Shown here: piece by piece, positions 43,237 to 52,455 of the stretch
Layout of the letters: each line of letters begins with the position of its first letter
Numbering within the stretch: the stretch's first letter is position 1
DNA from: CBDBBY01 sp965203795
GTDB lineage: Bacteria; Pseudomonadota; Alphaproteobacteria; Rhodobacterales; Rhodobacteraceae
Direction: 5' to 3'
Assembly: GCA_965203795.1 (NCBI GenBank)
Contig: OZ241915.1
Coordinates: forward strand, 744,001-808,000
DNA length: 64,000 nucleotides
Notes under the pieces: generated by a model
Database searches by the model: none
Seen by the model: the letters and a program-made list of their open reading frames with translations, nothing else
Told to the model about the DNA's origin: nothing
Translations under genes and position numbers: made by a program

Positions 43237-44241
43237 ATGGCTGTTTCGCAGTACGATCGGATTCCCGAAGCCGCGCTCGATTGGCATCGCGAAGGCGGCG
43301 CGGCGCTGGCGACGGTTATCAGGACTTGGGGATCGGCGCCGCGCCCGGCGGGAAGCCAGCTCGCCGTTGCCGGCGACGGCGAGATGGCGGGCTCCGTATC
43401 GGGCGGATGCGTGGAGGGTGCGGTGGTCGCCGAGGCGCTCGAGGCCTTGGACGACGGAATGCCGAGAATCCTTGAATTCGGCGTTTCCGACGCGGATGCG
43501 TTCGCGGTCGGGCTCGCATGCGGCGGGAGGATCGAAGTTCTCGTTGAGCCGGTCGGAACCGGCAAGGGCATTCCGGAACGCCTCCTTGGCGAGCTTGCCG
43601 CGGCACGGAGCGGCAAAAAGGCGGTCGCCCAATTGACCAACACCGCGACATGGGAGCGCCGGATTTCGGACGGAAAAGCTGCCGGGGAGCTTGAGGCGGC
43701 GGTTCGCGGACGGCTCCGCAGCGACCAGTCGGGCCGGGAAGGCGACTGGTTCGCCTGCATCCACAATCCGCCGCTTCGGATGATCGTCGTCGGCGGCTCC
43801 CACATCGCGCAGCCGCTGACGGAAATGGCCGCGCTTGCGGGTTACGAGTGCGTCGTCGTGGACCCTCGCGACGCGTTCGCTTCGTCCTCCAGGTTCCCGG
43901 CGGTCAGGATTGTCCGCGATTGGCCGGACGAGGCGGTCAGAGCCGAAGCGCCCGACAGCAGGACGGCGGTAGTGACGCTTACCCACGATCCGAAGCTGGA
44001 CGATCCGGCAATCGGCGCCGCACTCGAATCCGACGCTTTCTATCTCGGGTGCCTGGGATCGACGAGAACCCACGCGAAACGGGTCGAAAGGCTTGCGGCC
44101 GCAGGTTTCGGCGGCTCGGAAATCGCCAAAATCCATGCTCCGGTCGGGCTGGATCTGGGCGCCCAGTCGCCCGCCGAGATCGCAGTCGCGATCCTTGCTG
44201 AGGTAACCGCCCGGCTTAGGCGGGACCCGCCCGCCGGATGA
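43237..44241 (+). CDS. XdhC/CoxI-family molybdenum cofactor chaperone
   Basis: A 334-residue protein with the N-terminal XdhC_CoxI domain (LATVIRTWGSAPRPAGSQLA, MAGSVSGGCVEGAVV with the conserved Cys). A C-terminal Rossmann-like XdhC domain follows (MIVVGGSHIAQPLTEMAALA, GCLGSTRTHAKR). XdhC proteins bind Mo-MPT or MCD, aid its sulfuration and deliver it to the apo-hydroxylase. It lies 60 bases after coxE and overlaps the next gene by four bases, consistent with a maturation role in this operon. Confidence 0.9.
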   Translation: MAVSQYDRIPEAALDWHREGGAALATVIRTWGSAPRPAGSQLAVAGDGEMAGSVSGGCVEGAVVAEALEALDDGMPRILEFGVSDADAFAVGLACGGRIEVLVEPVGTGKGIPERLLGELAAARSGKKAVAQLTNTATWERRISDGKAAGELEAAVRGRLRSDQSGREGDWFACIHNPPLRMIVVGGSHIAQPLTEMAALAGYECVVVDPRDAFASSSRFPAVRIVRDWPDEAVRAEAPDSRTAVVTLTHDPKLDDPAIGAALESDAFYLGCLGSTRTHAKRVERLAAAGFGGSEIAKIHAPVGLDLGAQSPAEIAVAILAEVTARLRRDPPAG

Positions 44242-45719
44242 AGTTCGGTCCCGTACCGGTAAGGGAAAGCGAAGGTGCGATACTTGCCCATTCGATTTCG
44301 GCGGGCTCGAAGCGGCTGCGGAAGGGCCGTCGGCTTGGCCGGGCGGAAGTGGGAGCGCTGGAGGCCGCGGGCCTGCGCGAAGTCGTGGTGGCCGTGCTTG
44401 AGGATAGCGATGTCGGCGAGGACGCGGCCGCCGATCGGATCGCGAAAGCCCTGCTCTCGGGAACGGACGGCCTGGTCCAGTCGGCTCCGTTCACCGGCAG
44501 AGTGAACCTGTACGCCGAGCGGCCGGGTCTGGTCGAAATCGACGCCGACGCCGTTTTCCGAATCAACAGCATCGATCCTGCGGTTACATTGGCAACGCTG
44601 CCTGACCTTGCCCGCGTCGGATCGCGGATCATGGCGGCGACCATCAAAATAATCACCTACGGCGTTGCCGAACGCTGCGTCGAGGCGGCGGTGGCCGAAT
44701 CGCCAGGCGCCATCCGCTTCCGCGATGTTGAGCATCGGGACGCCGGGCTCGTTCTGACCGAAGCAGCCGGCCAGAAAGGCGGCTTGGCGGAGAAGGGCCG
44801 TCGGGCAATCCTCGGCAGGCTCGACGCGCTTGGCATCGGCCTCGCCGAAACCCGGATTGCGCCGCACGAACCGGAGGCCGTAGGCAATGCGCTGTCCGAA
44901 TGCCGCGGTTCGATCCTGCTTTTGCTGGCCGGGTCCGCGACTTCGGATCCCGACGACGTGGGTCCGGCCGGGCTCAGGCTTGCAGGAGGTGACGTTCGCA
45001 GGTTCGGGATTCCGGTTGATCCGGGGAACCTTCTGTTCCACGGCGAACTGTCCGGCCGCCCTGTGATCGGCCTTCCAGGCTGCGCCCGCTCGCCAGCGCT
45101 TAACGGCGCGGACTGGGTGCTTGAGCGCATAGCCTGCGGGATGGTGCTCGCCGACAGCGACTTCGCGGCAATGGGCGCCGGGGGCCTGCTCAAGGAAATC
45201 CCGGTCCGGCCCCAGCCGCGGGCCGCGTCGCGCCCGTCGGCGCGTCCGTCCGTCGAAGTGCTTGTTTTCGGCGAAGGAAGCGATTCGCTTGCGGCGGTGA
45301 GAAGCGCGCTCGAGTCCTCCGCCGACCGCGTTCACGCGGTCGATCCGGCGGCCGGGGTGGGATTGCCCGGCTTGCCTGCGGGCGCGAATCCTGTTGCTGT
45401 CGATGGCCAAGCCGGGCAGGACGCCGAAGCGAGGGCGTTCAGAGCAGTGCTGTCGGCGCTCGGCGAGTCCGCGGACGCCGCGATGCTGGTCCGGGGCTCC
45501 GGACCGGCGCCTTCGACAGCGCAGCTGAATCGGCTGATCGCTGCCTTCAGCCCGGCGGACGGCCGCGAGATCGCCTGCCCGTCCGTCGAATCGCTGCGCG
45601 GCGGCGGGCCGGTGCTGATTGGCAGGCGCTTCTTCGAGGCTCTTGCCGCGCTGGACGGCTTCGAGGGCATCAGGGGGCTGGTTTCGGAACAGGGCGAGTT
45701 CGCCGTCGAGACCGAGTGA
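44238..45719 (+). CDS. molybdopterin-binding protein fused to an eroded MocA/MobA-like domain
   Basis: A 493-residue two-part protein. The N-terminal half (about 1-330) is of the MoeA/MoCF-biosynthesis type found with cox-like operons (EGAILAHSISAGSKRLRKGR, LLLAGSATSDPDDVGPAGL, VIGLPGCARSPALNGADWVL). The C-terminal 150 residues follow the outline of MocA/MobA nucleotidyltransferases (QLNRLIAAFSPADGREIACP, GGGPVLIGRRFFEALAALDG). However, the nucleotide-binding LAAGxSxRMG signature is replaced by LVFGEGSDSLAAV and the LGDMP loop by LVRGSGP. The transferase half is therefore probably inactive, and CTP transfer to Mo-MPT would need another MocA. Overlaps xdhC by four bases. Confidence 0.82.
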   Translation: MKFGPVPVRESEGAILAHSISAGSKRLRKGRRLGRAEVGALEAAGLREVVVAVLEDSDVGEDAAADRIAKALLSGTDGLVQSAPFTGRVNLYAERPGLVEIDADAVFRINSIDPAVTLATLPDLARVGSRIMAATIKIITYGVAERCVEAAVAESPGAIRFRDVEHRDAGLVLTEAAGQKGGLAEKGRRAILGRLDALGIGLAETRIAPHEPEAVGNALSECRGSILLLLAGSATSDPDDVGPAGLRLAGGDVRRFGIPVDPGNLLFHGELSGRPVIGLPGCARSPALNGADWVLERIACGMVLADSDFAAMGAGGLLKEIPVRPQPRAASRPSARPSVEVLVFGEGSDSLAAVRSALESSADRVHAVDPAAGVGLPGLPAGANPVAVDGQAGQDAEARAFRAVLSALGESADAAMLVRGSGPAPSTAQLNRLIAAFSPADGREIACPSVESLRGGGPVLIGRRFFEALAALDGFEGIRGLVSEQGEFAVETE

Positions 45720-45804
45720 GCGGAGTGCGCCTTGCGTCCAGAATTTTGTTGTTTTGGATTCCGAAATGCTGTGCAATGATTTCGCGAACTGCAAGGAGGA
45801 GCTC
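45720..45804 (+). promoter_or_regulatory. AT-richer leader before the small-subunit gene
   Basis: An 85-base gap with an unusually T-rich stretch (45741-45760) in a GC-rich operon, followed by a strong AAGGAGGA Shine-Dalgarno ending four bases before the ATG. It may hold an internal promoter that raises structural-subunit expression over the maturation genes. TTGTTG at 45746 is a possible -35, but no matching -10 at standard spacing is evident. Confidence 0.4.
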
Positions 45805-46269
45805 ATGGCGAAGGTGGGCATGACGGTCAACGGGAAGGAGGCGTCCGGCGAAGTCGAGGGACGCACGCTCCTTTCGGATTTCCTCAGGGTCAACTTGAAG
45901 CTAACCGGCACCCACATCGGGTGCGACACCAGCCAGTGCGGCGCATGCGTGGTCCATGTCGACGGTCAGGCCGTGAAGGCCTGCACGATGTTCGCGATGG
46001 AGGCCGATGGCGCCGATGTCGTCACGATCGAAGGGATGGCGAATCCCGACGGCTCGCTCGGCGTGATCCAGCAGGCGTTCCAGGATCATCACGGCCTGCA
46101 GTGCGGCTTCTGCACGCCGGGGATGGTTATGTCGGCGGCGGCCCTGCTCAAGGAGAACCCCCGTCCGACGGAGGCGGAAGTCCGCGACTATCTCGAAGGC
46201 AACATTTGCCGGTGCACGGGCTACCACAACATCGTGAAGGCAATTTTGGCGGCAGCTGAGGCGCGCTAG
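45805..46269 (+). CDS. molybdenum hydroxylase small subunit, 2x[2Fe-2S] (CoxS-like)
   Basis: A 154-residue iron-sulfur subunit. The plant-type cluster ligands are C40, C45, C48 and C60 (GCDTSQCGACVVHVDGQ), and the second cluster uses C100, C103, C135 and C137 (CGFCTPG, ICRCTGYHNI). It passes electrons from the Mo site to the FAD subunit. An earlier in-frame ATG at 45766 exists, but the ideal ribosome-binding site before 45805 fixes this start. It precedes the large- and medium-subunit genes in S-L-M order. Confidence 0.93.
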   Translation: MAKVGMTVNGKEASGEVEGRTLLSDFLRVNLKLTGTHIGCDTSQCGACVVHVDGQAVKACTMFAMEADGADVVTIEGMANPDGSLGVIQQAFQDHHGLQCGFCTPGMVMSAAALLKENPRPTEAEVRDYLEGNICRCTGYHNIVKAILAAAEAR

Positions 46270-46333
46270 GCGGAGCCGGTCGCCGCGGTTCGTACGCGGC
46301 ACGGGGCACGCAAGACATTGACTGGAGGAGGCA

Positions 46334-48700
46334 ATGCCGAAAGACAGCGGAATCGGCGCTAGCAGCAAGCGGCGCGAAGATGTCCGTTTCCTCACCGGAA
46401 CCGGCAGGTACACGGACGACATCAACATCCACGGGCAGACCTACGCGCACTTCCTTAGATCCGAAGTCGCGCACGGCGCGCTGAAATTGGTCGACACGTC
46501 GAAGGCGGCGGCGATGCCCGGCGTGATCGGCGTGTTCACGTCGGCTGACTTCGAAGGCGTCGGCGGGCTTCCGTGCGGCTGGCAGGTCACCGACCGCCAC
46601 GGCGAGCCGATGAAGGAGCCGGGTCATCCCGTCTTGGCAAGCGGCAAGGTGCGCCATGTCGGCGATCCCATCGCGGGCGTCGTCGCCGAAACCTTGGAGC
46701 AGGCGCGGGACGCCGCCGAGGCGATCAGCGTGGAAATCGAAGAGCTGCCGGCCGTCATCGACATGGGCGGCGCCCTTGAGGGCGGGCCGCTCGTCCATGA
46801 CGAGATCGGCACGAATCTTTGCTACGACTGGGGCTTCATCGAGGACAACCGGGAGGCCGTCGACGAAGCGATCGAAAACGCGCCCCACGTGACGACGCTG
46901 GAGCTTGTGAACAACCGGCTTTCCCCGAACGCCATGGAGCCGAGGGTCGCGCTCGGCGACTACAACCAGGCGACGGACGAGACGACGCTCTACACGACCT
47001 CCCAGAATCCGCACGTGATCCGGCTGCTCATGGGTGCCTTCGTGCTGAGCCTTCCGGAGCACAAGCTGAGGGTGGTCGCTCCCGACGTCGGCGGCGGATT
47101 CGGCTCGAAAATCTACCATTACGCCGAAGAGGCGTTCTGCACCTTCGCTTCGCGGAAGCTGAGGCGTCCCGTAAAATGGACCTCGAGCCGGACGGAAGCG
47201 TTCGTTTCCGACGCCCACGGACGGGACCACGTCACTAGGATAGATCTCGCGCTGGACAAGGACGGCACGTTCCTCGCCATCCGCACTGAGACGAAGGCGA
47301 ACGTCGGCGCCTACCTGTCGACCTTCTCGACCTCTGTCCCGACCTATCTCCACGGCACCCTGATGGCGGGCAATTACACGACGCCGAAGATCTATGTGAA
47401 CGTGAAGGCTGTGTTCACGAACACGGTTCCGGTCGACGCCTACCGCGGCGCCGGCCGGCCTGAAGCCACGTTCCAGCTCGAGCGGGTCATCGACAAGGCG
47501 GCGCAGGAGCTCGGCATCGATCCGGTGGAGATCCGCCGCCGCAACTTCGTGAAGCCCGATCAGTTCCCCTACGAAACTCCGGTGGCGCTTCAGTACGACA
47601 CGGGCGACTACCACGCCACGCTGGACAAGCTTGCGGACATTGCCGACCTGTCGGGCTTCGATGACCGGCGCAAGGCGTCAGAGGCGAAGGGCAAGTTGCG
47701 TGGCCTCGGCGTCAACTGCTACATCGAAGCCTGCGGAATCGCCCCTTCGAGCCTTGTCGGCCAGCTCGGCGCGCGTGCGGGCCTTTACGAAAGCGCGACC
47801 GTCAGGGTGAACGCGACAGGGTCGGTCACAGTCATGACCGGCAGCCATGCGCACGGCCAAGGCCACGAAACCACCTTCCCGCAGGTCGTCGCCGACATGA
47901 TCGGAATCGACGAGAGCCAGGTGCACATTCAGCACGGCGACACCTCCAGCACGCCGATGGGGATGGGAACCTACGGATCGCGATCCATTGCGGTCGGCGG
48001 AGCGGCGATGGTCCGGGCGACCGAGAAGATCATCGCCAAGGCGAAGAAGATCGCCGCCCACCTGATGGAGGCGTCGGCCGACGACATCGAGCTGAGCGGG
48101 GGCAATTTCACGGTTGCCGGAACCGACAAGTCCGTCGGCTGGGGCGATGTCTGCCTGCAGGCCTACGTGCCACACAACTACCCGATCGAGGAGATTGAGC
48201 CGGGCTTGGAGGAGACGGCGTTCTACGATCCGGCGAACTTCACTTTCCCTGCGGGCGCATACGCCTGCGAGGTTGAGGTCGACCGGGAAACGGGAGCCGT
48301 GGACGTTTGCTCGTTCGCGGCGGCGGACGATTTCGGCAACGTCATCAACCCGATGATAGTCGACGGGCAGGTTCACGGCGGGATCGCGCAAGGCGTCGGC
48401 CAGGCCCTCAGGGAGCACGCGGTCTACGACGGCAACGGGCAGCTGGTGTCCGGCTCCTACATGGACTACGCGATGCCGCGGGCCGACGACCTTCCCAGCT
48501 TCGTCGTGGACCACTCCTGCCAGACCCCGTGCACCCACAACCCGCTCGGCGTCAAAGGCTGCGGCGAGGCCGGGGCGATCGGATCGCCGCCCGCGGTCGT
48601 CAACGCCGTTGTGGACGCGCTGCGCCGCGACGGCATCGACGTCAGCCACATAGACATGCCGCTGAGCCCGTACCGGGTCTGGAGCGCAATCAACGGATAG
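46334..48700 (+). CDS. molybdenum hydroxylase large subunit (CoxL-like, form II)
   Basis: A 788-residue molybdopterin-binding subunit of the xanthine oxidase family. GGGFGSK (253-259) and the active-site loop AYRGAGR (369-375) are present, and a C-terminal GCGEAGAIGSPPAV near residue 745 supplies the catalytic Glu. True aerobic CO dehydrogenases (form I) carry AYXCSFR. AYRGAGR defines form II, whose members oxidise other compounds or remain uncharacterised. So despite the complete cox-like operon, CO oxidation is unlikely. Substrate may be an aldehyde, N-heterocycle or purine-like compound. Confidence 0.93.
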   Translation: MPKDSGIGASSKRREDVRFLTGTGRYTDDINIHGQTYAHFLRSEVAHGALKLVDTSKAAAMPGVIGVFTSADFEGVGGLPCGWQVTDRHGEPMKEPGHPVLASGKVRHVGDPIAGVVAETLEQARDAAEAISVEIEELPAVIDMGGALEGGPLVHDEIGTNLCYDWGFIEDNREAVDEAIENAPHVTTLELVNNRLSPNAMEPRVALGDYNQATDETTLYTTSQNPHVIRLLMGAFVLSLPEHKLRVVAPDVGGGFGSKIYHYAEEAFCTFASRKLRRPVKWTSSRTEAFVSDAHGRDHVTRIDLALDKDGTFLAIRTETKANVGAYLSTFSTSVPTYLHGTLMAGNYTTPKIYVNVKAVFTNTVPVDAYRGAGRPEATFQLERVIDKAAQELGIDPVEIRRRNFVKPDQFPYETPVALQYDTGDYHATLDKLADIADLSGFDDRRKASEAKGKLRGLGVNCYIEACGIAPSSLVGQLGARAGLYESATVRVNATGSVTVMTGSHAHGQGHETTFPQVVADMIGIDESQVHIQHGDTSSTPMGMGTYGSRSIAVGGAAMVRATEKIIAKAKKIAAHLMEASADDIELSGGNFTVAGTDKSVGWGDVCLQAYVPHNYPIEEIEPGLEETAFYDPANFTFPAGAYACEVEVDRETGAVDVCSFAAADDFGNVINPMIVDGQVHGGIAQGVGQALREHAVYDGNGQLVSGSYMDYAMPRADDLPSFVVDHSCQTPCTHNPLGVKGCGEAGAIGSPPAVVNAVVDALRRDGIDVSHIDMPLSPYRVWSAING

Positions 48701-48765
48701 GGACCGCGCCGCGGGCCGGCCTCTGCCGGGCCGCCCGAAGGGCAGTTCCCAGCAAGGAGACAACG

Positions 48766-49551
48766 ATGTACAATTTCGAATTCGAGAGGCCCGCCTCCCT
48801 TTCCGACGCGGTGGCCGCGCTTCAAGCCGAAGGCGCCCAGGCGATCAGCGGCGGCCAGACTTTGATCCCGACGCTCAAGAACCGGCTTGCCAAGCCGAGC
48901 AAGCTGGTTTCGCTTACCAATATCGGAGAGCTGTCCGGCGTAAGCGGCGACGGGTCGGGGGCGTTGCGCGTGGGCGCTGCGACGACCCACGCGCAGGTAG
49001 CGGCCTCAGCCGGCAGGTTTCCGGCGCTCGCGCACTTGGCCGCGAACATCGGCGATCCCGCGGTTCGCAACCGCGGCACGATCGGGGGCAGCCTCGCCAA
49101 CAATGATCCGTCCGCGTGCTATCCGGCGGCGGCACTGGCGACCGGCGCGACGATCATCACGAATTCGCGGGAAATCGCAGCGGACGATTTCTTCGAAGGG
49201 ATGTTCGAGACCGCGCTGAACGAAGGCGAGATCATCACGGCGGTGAAATTCCCTGTTCCGGACCGGGCGAATTACCAGAAGTTCGAACAGCCGGCGTCGC
49301 GGTTCGCTTTGGTGGGCGTATTCGTTGCCAAGTATCCGAGCGGCGTTCGGGTGGCGGTGACCGGCGCGTCGGAAGGCGGCGTTCACCGCTGGAGCGAAGC
49401 CGAGGCGGCGCTTTCCGCCAATTTCACCGCTTCCGCCGCGGAGGGGCTTTCCGTTTCGGAGGAGGGCTTGATCAGCGACATTCACGGTTCGCCGCGGTAT
49501 CGGGCGCATCTGGTGAAGGTGATGACGCGGCGGGCAGTGGCTGCCGCCTGA
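48766..49551 (+). CDS. molybdenum hydroxylase FAD subunit (CoxM-like)
   Basis: A 261-residue flavoprotein from the ATG at 48766, preceded by AAGGAGA. The two FAD-binding motifs ISGGQTLIPTLKNRL and TIGGSLANNDPSACYPAA mark the family. A short CODH-flavoprotein C-terminal domain is present. It accepts electrons from the small subunit and passes them to a quinone or other acceptor. It closes the operon that begins with moxR at 40961 and converges on tupA after 84 bases. Confidence 0.92.
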   Translation: MYNFEFERPASLSDAVAALQAEGAQAISGGQTLIPTLKNRLAKPSKLVSLTNIGELSGVSGDGSGALRVGAATTHAQVAASAGRFPALAHLAANIGDPAVRNRGTIGGSLANNDPSACYPAAALATGATIITNSREIAADDFFEGMFETALNEGEIITAVKFPVPDRANYQKFEQPASRFALVGVFVAKYPSGVRVAVTGASEGGVHRWSEAEAALSANFTASAAEGLSVSEEGLISDIHGSPRYRAHLVKVMTRRAVAAA

Positions 49552-49635
49552 CAGGACGAATTCGACCGAATCATCGGCCGACGAGCAGCCAACGAATCCC
49601 ATCGCGGGCGGCGTGCTTCCCGCAGGCGGCCAAAC

Positions 49636-50466
49636 TCAGTCGGCAGAAAGGGCGGTTTCGGCGGAGCCGGGATGGAAAAGCTGTTGGCCGTCCGCCTCCA
49701 GAATGCTGATCGCGGCCCGCCCGTCTTCCGAGAGCATCCAGTCAACGAAAATGCCCGCGGCTTTCGAATTGGCTCCGGGACAGTGTTCGGGACTCACGGC
49801 GATAATGCCGTACTGATTGGCTAGGTCCGCGCCGCCCTCGAACAGCAAGGCATGTCGGAGCTTGTTCCGGAACCTGATCCAGGTTGCCCTGTCCGACAGG
49901 GTGTAGGCGTCCAATCCCACCGACATGTTCAGCGCCGCGCCCATCCCGGCGCCGGTTTCCATGTACCAGGCGCCTTCGAGCTCGACCCCGGCCTCGCCCC
50001 ATATCGCCTGCTCTTTTCGGTGGGTTCCGCTCAGGTCGCCCCGGGACACGAACGGACTCCGTTCCCCTGCGATCCGCGAAAACGCTTCCGCCGCCGTCAC
50101 CGAATCAGCGATGGAAGCCGGATCCGCGGAAGGGCCGACGATCACGAAATCATTGTGCATCAGGTCGAACCGTTCGATGCCGTAGCCTTCTTCGACGAAT
50201 GACTCTTCGGCTGTCCGGTCATGCGTGATCACGACGTCGCCATCGCATCTCGCGGCGTTCATGAGTGCTTGACCAGTTCCGACGGCCACGACCCGCACCT
50301 CCAAGCCGGAAGCGGCCTCGAACCGGGGGAGAACCAAATCGTACAAGCCCGAGTTGCGCGTGGATGTCGTTGACTGGAGGACGATGTACGGAAGGTCAGC
50401 GGATAGGGCGGGGACAGCCGTAAGCTCGGCCATCGCGGCGAAAGCCGCTATCAGCACTCGAATCAA
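49636..50466 (-). CDS. tupA: tungstate ABC transporter substrate-binding protein
   Basis: A 276-residue periplasmic binding protein with a signal peptide (MIRVLIAAFAAMAELTAVPA). The TupA hallmark IVLQSTTSTRNSGLYDLVLP with a TTSTRNSG oxyanion loop is followed by GDVVITHDRTAEESFVEEGYG, FVIVGPSADPA and SRGDLSGTHRKE. These match tungstate-specific TupA rather than ModA. It overlaps the ATPase gene by four bases. Proximity to two molybdoenzyme loci suggests tungstate or molybdate supply to those cofactors. Confidence 0.92.
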   Translation of the reverse strand: MIRVLIAAFAAMAELTAVPALSADLPYIVLQSTTSTRNSGLYDLVLPRFEAASGLEVRVVAVGTGQALMNAARCDGDVVITHDRTAEESFVEEGYGIERFDLMHNDFVIVGPSADPASIADSVTAAEAFSRIAGERSPFVSRGDLSGTHRKEQAIWGEAGVELEGAWYMETGAGMGAALNMSVGLDAYTLSDRATWIRFRNKLRHALLFEGGADLANQYGIIAVSPEHCPGANSKAAGIFVDWMLSEDGRAAISILEADGQQLFHPGSAETALSAD

Positions 50467-51212
50467 AACTCCAGTCGCCCTTCGAGGTAGGCGGCGACGC
50501 GTGCCGTCTTCGGCGACTCCAGCATAGCCTTTGCAGGGCCGTGCTCGGCAAGCGCGCCGTTGTGGATGAACAGCACTTCGTCCGCGATGCGCTTTGCCTG
50601 CCCGATGTCGTGGGTAACAAGAACGATCTTGACGCCCTCCGAGATCGTGGCTTGAACGAGCGCCTCAATCGCCAGCGTGGCGCGGGGGTCGAGGCTGGCT
50701 GTGGGTTCGTCGAGCAGCAGCAGCCGTGGGTCCGAGGCAAGGGCGCGGCTGATCTGCAGACGCTGCTGTTCGCCTCCGGACAGGGAACGAGCCGACCGTG
50801 AGGCCAAGCTGGTCAGTCCTGCGACTTCAAGAAGCGCAGTAAGCCGCTCCTGCCTGGCCGGGCGGCTTTTGCCTGCGATTCGGAGCGCGTGTTCCAAATT
50901 GGCGCGGACGCTTCGCCTGAGAAGCACCGGCTTCTGGAACACGATAGCGGACTTCCCGGCGATCGCCGGATGGATGTGAACGCATCCTGCGGAAGGCTGC
51001 ATCAGCCCGGCGACCGTCTTGAGCAGGACCGACTTCCCGGCGCCGTTCGGACCCATGATGGCTGTGATGCCGCTAATCGACATCCGGCACGATACATCCA
51101 AAATGATCGGCCTTCCGCGCCCTTCAACCGAAACTCCGTCGCAGAGCACCGACCAGTCGGTGCCTTGCACGGGTGGCGCTCCCGGAAACGCGACGACCTT
51201 CTTCTCAGTCAT
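50463..51212 (-). CDS. tupC: tungstate ABC transporter ATPase
   Basis: A 249-residue ABC ATPase with Walker A GPNGAGKS, signature LSGGEQQR, Walker B LLLLDEP and H-loop VLVTHDIG intact. An N-terminal extension of about 25 residues (VVAFPGAPPVQGTDWSVLCD) precedes the domain. Encoded directly before tupA, it is the TupC component. Its natural upstream neighbour, the permease gene tupB, lies almost 3 kb away at 54193, so its own promoter must lie within the intervening island or the unit is uncoupled. Confidence 0.9.
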   Translation of the reverse strand: MTEKKVVAFPGAPPVQGTDWSVLCDGVSVEGRGRPIILDVSCRMSISGITAIMGPNGAGKSVLLKTVAGLMQPSAGCVHIHPAIAGKSAIVFQKPVLLRRSVRANLEHALRIAGKSRPARQERLTALLEVAGLTSLASRSARSLSGGEQQRLQISRALASDPRLLLLDEPTASLDPRATLAIEALVQATISEGVKIVLVTHDIGQAKRIADEVLFIHNGALAEHGPAKAMLESPKTARVAAYLEGRLEF

Positions 51213-51954
51213 GCGGGCTCTGGTTCGGCGGAACTGGCGGGCAGCAAGGACCGTCCTATAGAGCGCGCGGCACCCAAGAGCAAAATTCTTGGCGTTCTTG
51301 AACCTGAACGTATTGTGATGGGGTTGGAACGTGAACTACGGGCTTCGCGAAGCGGTGCCCGAAGGACAGCCGACTGTTCATGAAAGACGTGCCAAGGGGT
51401 GTTTGCCCGGATTCGTTCACCGAAAGCCCAACTTGAAACGCAAAAAATCTCGAACATACGCGATACTGCACGATTACAAAATTTTGTGTTGGCAAAAGCA
51501 ATTGACGCAACATCTTGAGAAAACTGACCACACGAATACAATTCATACGTCCATGGCCTACAGTTCTAGTTTCACTTCGTCGAACGAGTGCCTTGAAAAT
51601 GGAAACTGTCCAACACATCAAAAGGTATTCAATGCGAAAATGCCACAGCAATAATCATCTTGAACGGTGCCGGTTCAGCAAGCTTGCAACTCAAGAGCGG
51701 CTGACCTACATTGCGAATGTCCAAGTGCGGCAAATCGCGGGTCAAATTCACAAAACTTGGTGGTTCTTGTGGCTACAGACGTCTACATAATGAATCTCCA
51801 AAGAACTAACCTAAGCCTATCGCGCTTAGATTCCAGTTCCAGCGGTGGGTATCAAGTCCGTAACCTTGCCAGTTCCGTATGTACAAGGCTAGGAATTGGA
51901 TTTAACAAACTTGCTCGTAGCTTAAGGCAGTCGGCATCAGGCAAGATAAAATTG
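51213..51954. other. AT-rich gene-poor region at the left end of the tup island
   Basis: About 740 bases of AT-rich sequence between the tupC start and the DUF6978-type gene. Several short frames exist, none protein-like. It should contain the promoter of the plus-strand gene pair and whatever drives tupC leftwards. No terminal repeat or integrase is seen. Confidence 0.4.
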
Positions 51955-52455
51955 ATGGATAAGATTCAAAACGTCACGGATGAATGGCTTAGACGGCTTT
52001 GCGTAATGCCAAAGATGGTAACCACGCCAAGAGCCAGATGGACCCAGAAGAACCCTAGGCACAAACAACGTAAATTCTTATTGTGCGGGACCAAAGAAGA
52101 GGACAAAAAATTCTCGATATTCCTTCGACAAAGTATCACCCACTCAAACAATTTCTCATGTGGAATCGAGTTTACGTCCGGTGTGCATTCAGAAGTAAGA
52201 TTGGCGCGATATAATGGGCCAGGTCATGTGCATCGCAATGGACCAGAACATGCGCATCCGGTGATAAGATTTCGTCCGCATATTCATCGAGCGTCCGAAA
52301 AAGCGTATCTACAAGGAAAGAAGCTGGATGCGTTTGCCGAAGAAACAGATCGATTTGTTACGCTTCCTGGTGCGTTGCAGTGTCTGGTCGCAGACTTTAA
52401 CGTCTCGGGGATTCCGATCGAATATGAGTATTCGAGGCTGCTCCATGACAATTGA
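51955..52455 (+). CDS. DUF6978-like protein
   Basis: About 166 residues from the ATG at 51955 (MDKIQNVTDEWLRRLCVMPK). It has a basic segment (RWTQKNPRHKQRKFLL), then KKFSIFLRQSITHSNNFSCG, VRLARYNGPGHVHRN and HPVIRFRPHIHRASEKA. From memory this matches the DUF6978 family of small proteins, of unknown function, often encoded next to DUF1828 proteins. It overlaps the next gene by 11 bases. The frame is open upstream to 51667 but with non-conserved residues. Composition is AT-rich like the rest of the island. A role in a toxin-antitoxin or defence pair is possible. Confidence 0.75.
   Translation: MDKIQNVTDEWLRRLCVMPKMVTTPRARWTQKNPRHKQRKFLLCGTKEEDKKFSIFLRQSITHSNNFSCGIEFTSGVHSEVRLARYNGPGHVHRNGPEHAHPVIRFRPHIHRASEKAYLQGKKLDAFAEETDRFVTLPGALQCLVADFNVSGIPIEYEYSRLLHDN

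Noticed and set aside
40961..49551. Aerobic CO dehydrogenase (form I) operon
   Set aside because: The large subunit has AYRGAGR at the active-site loop, the form II sequence, not AYXCSFR.
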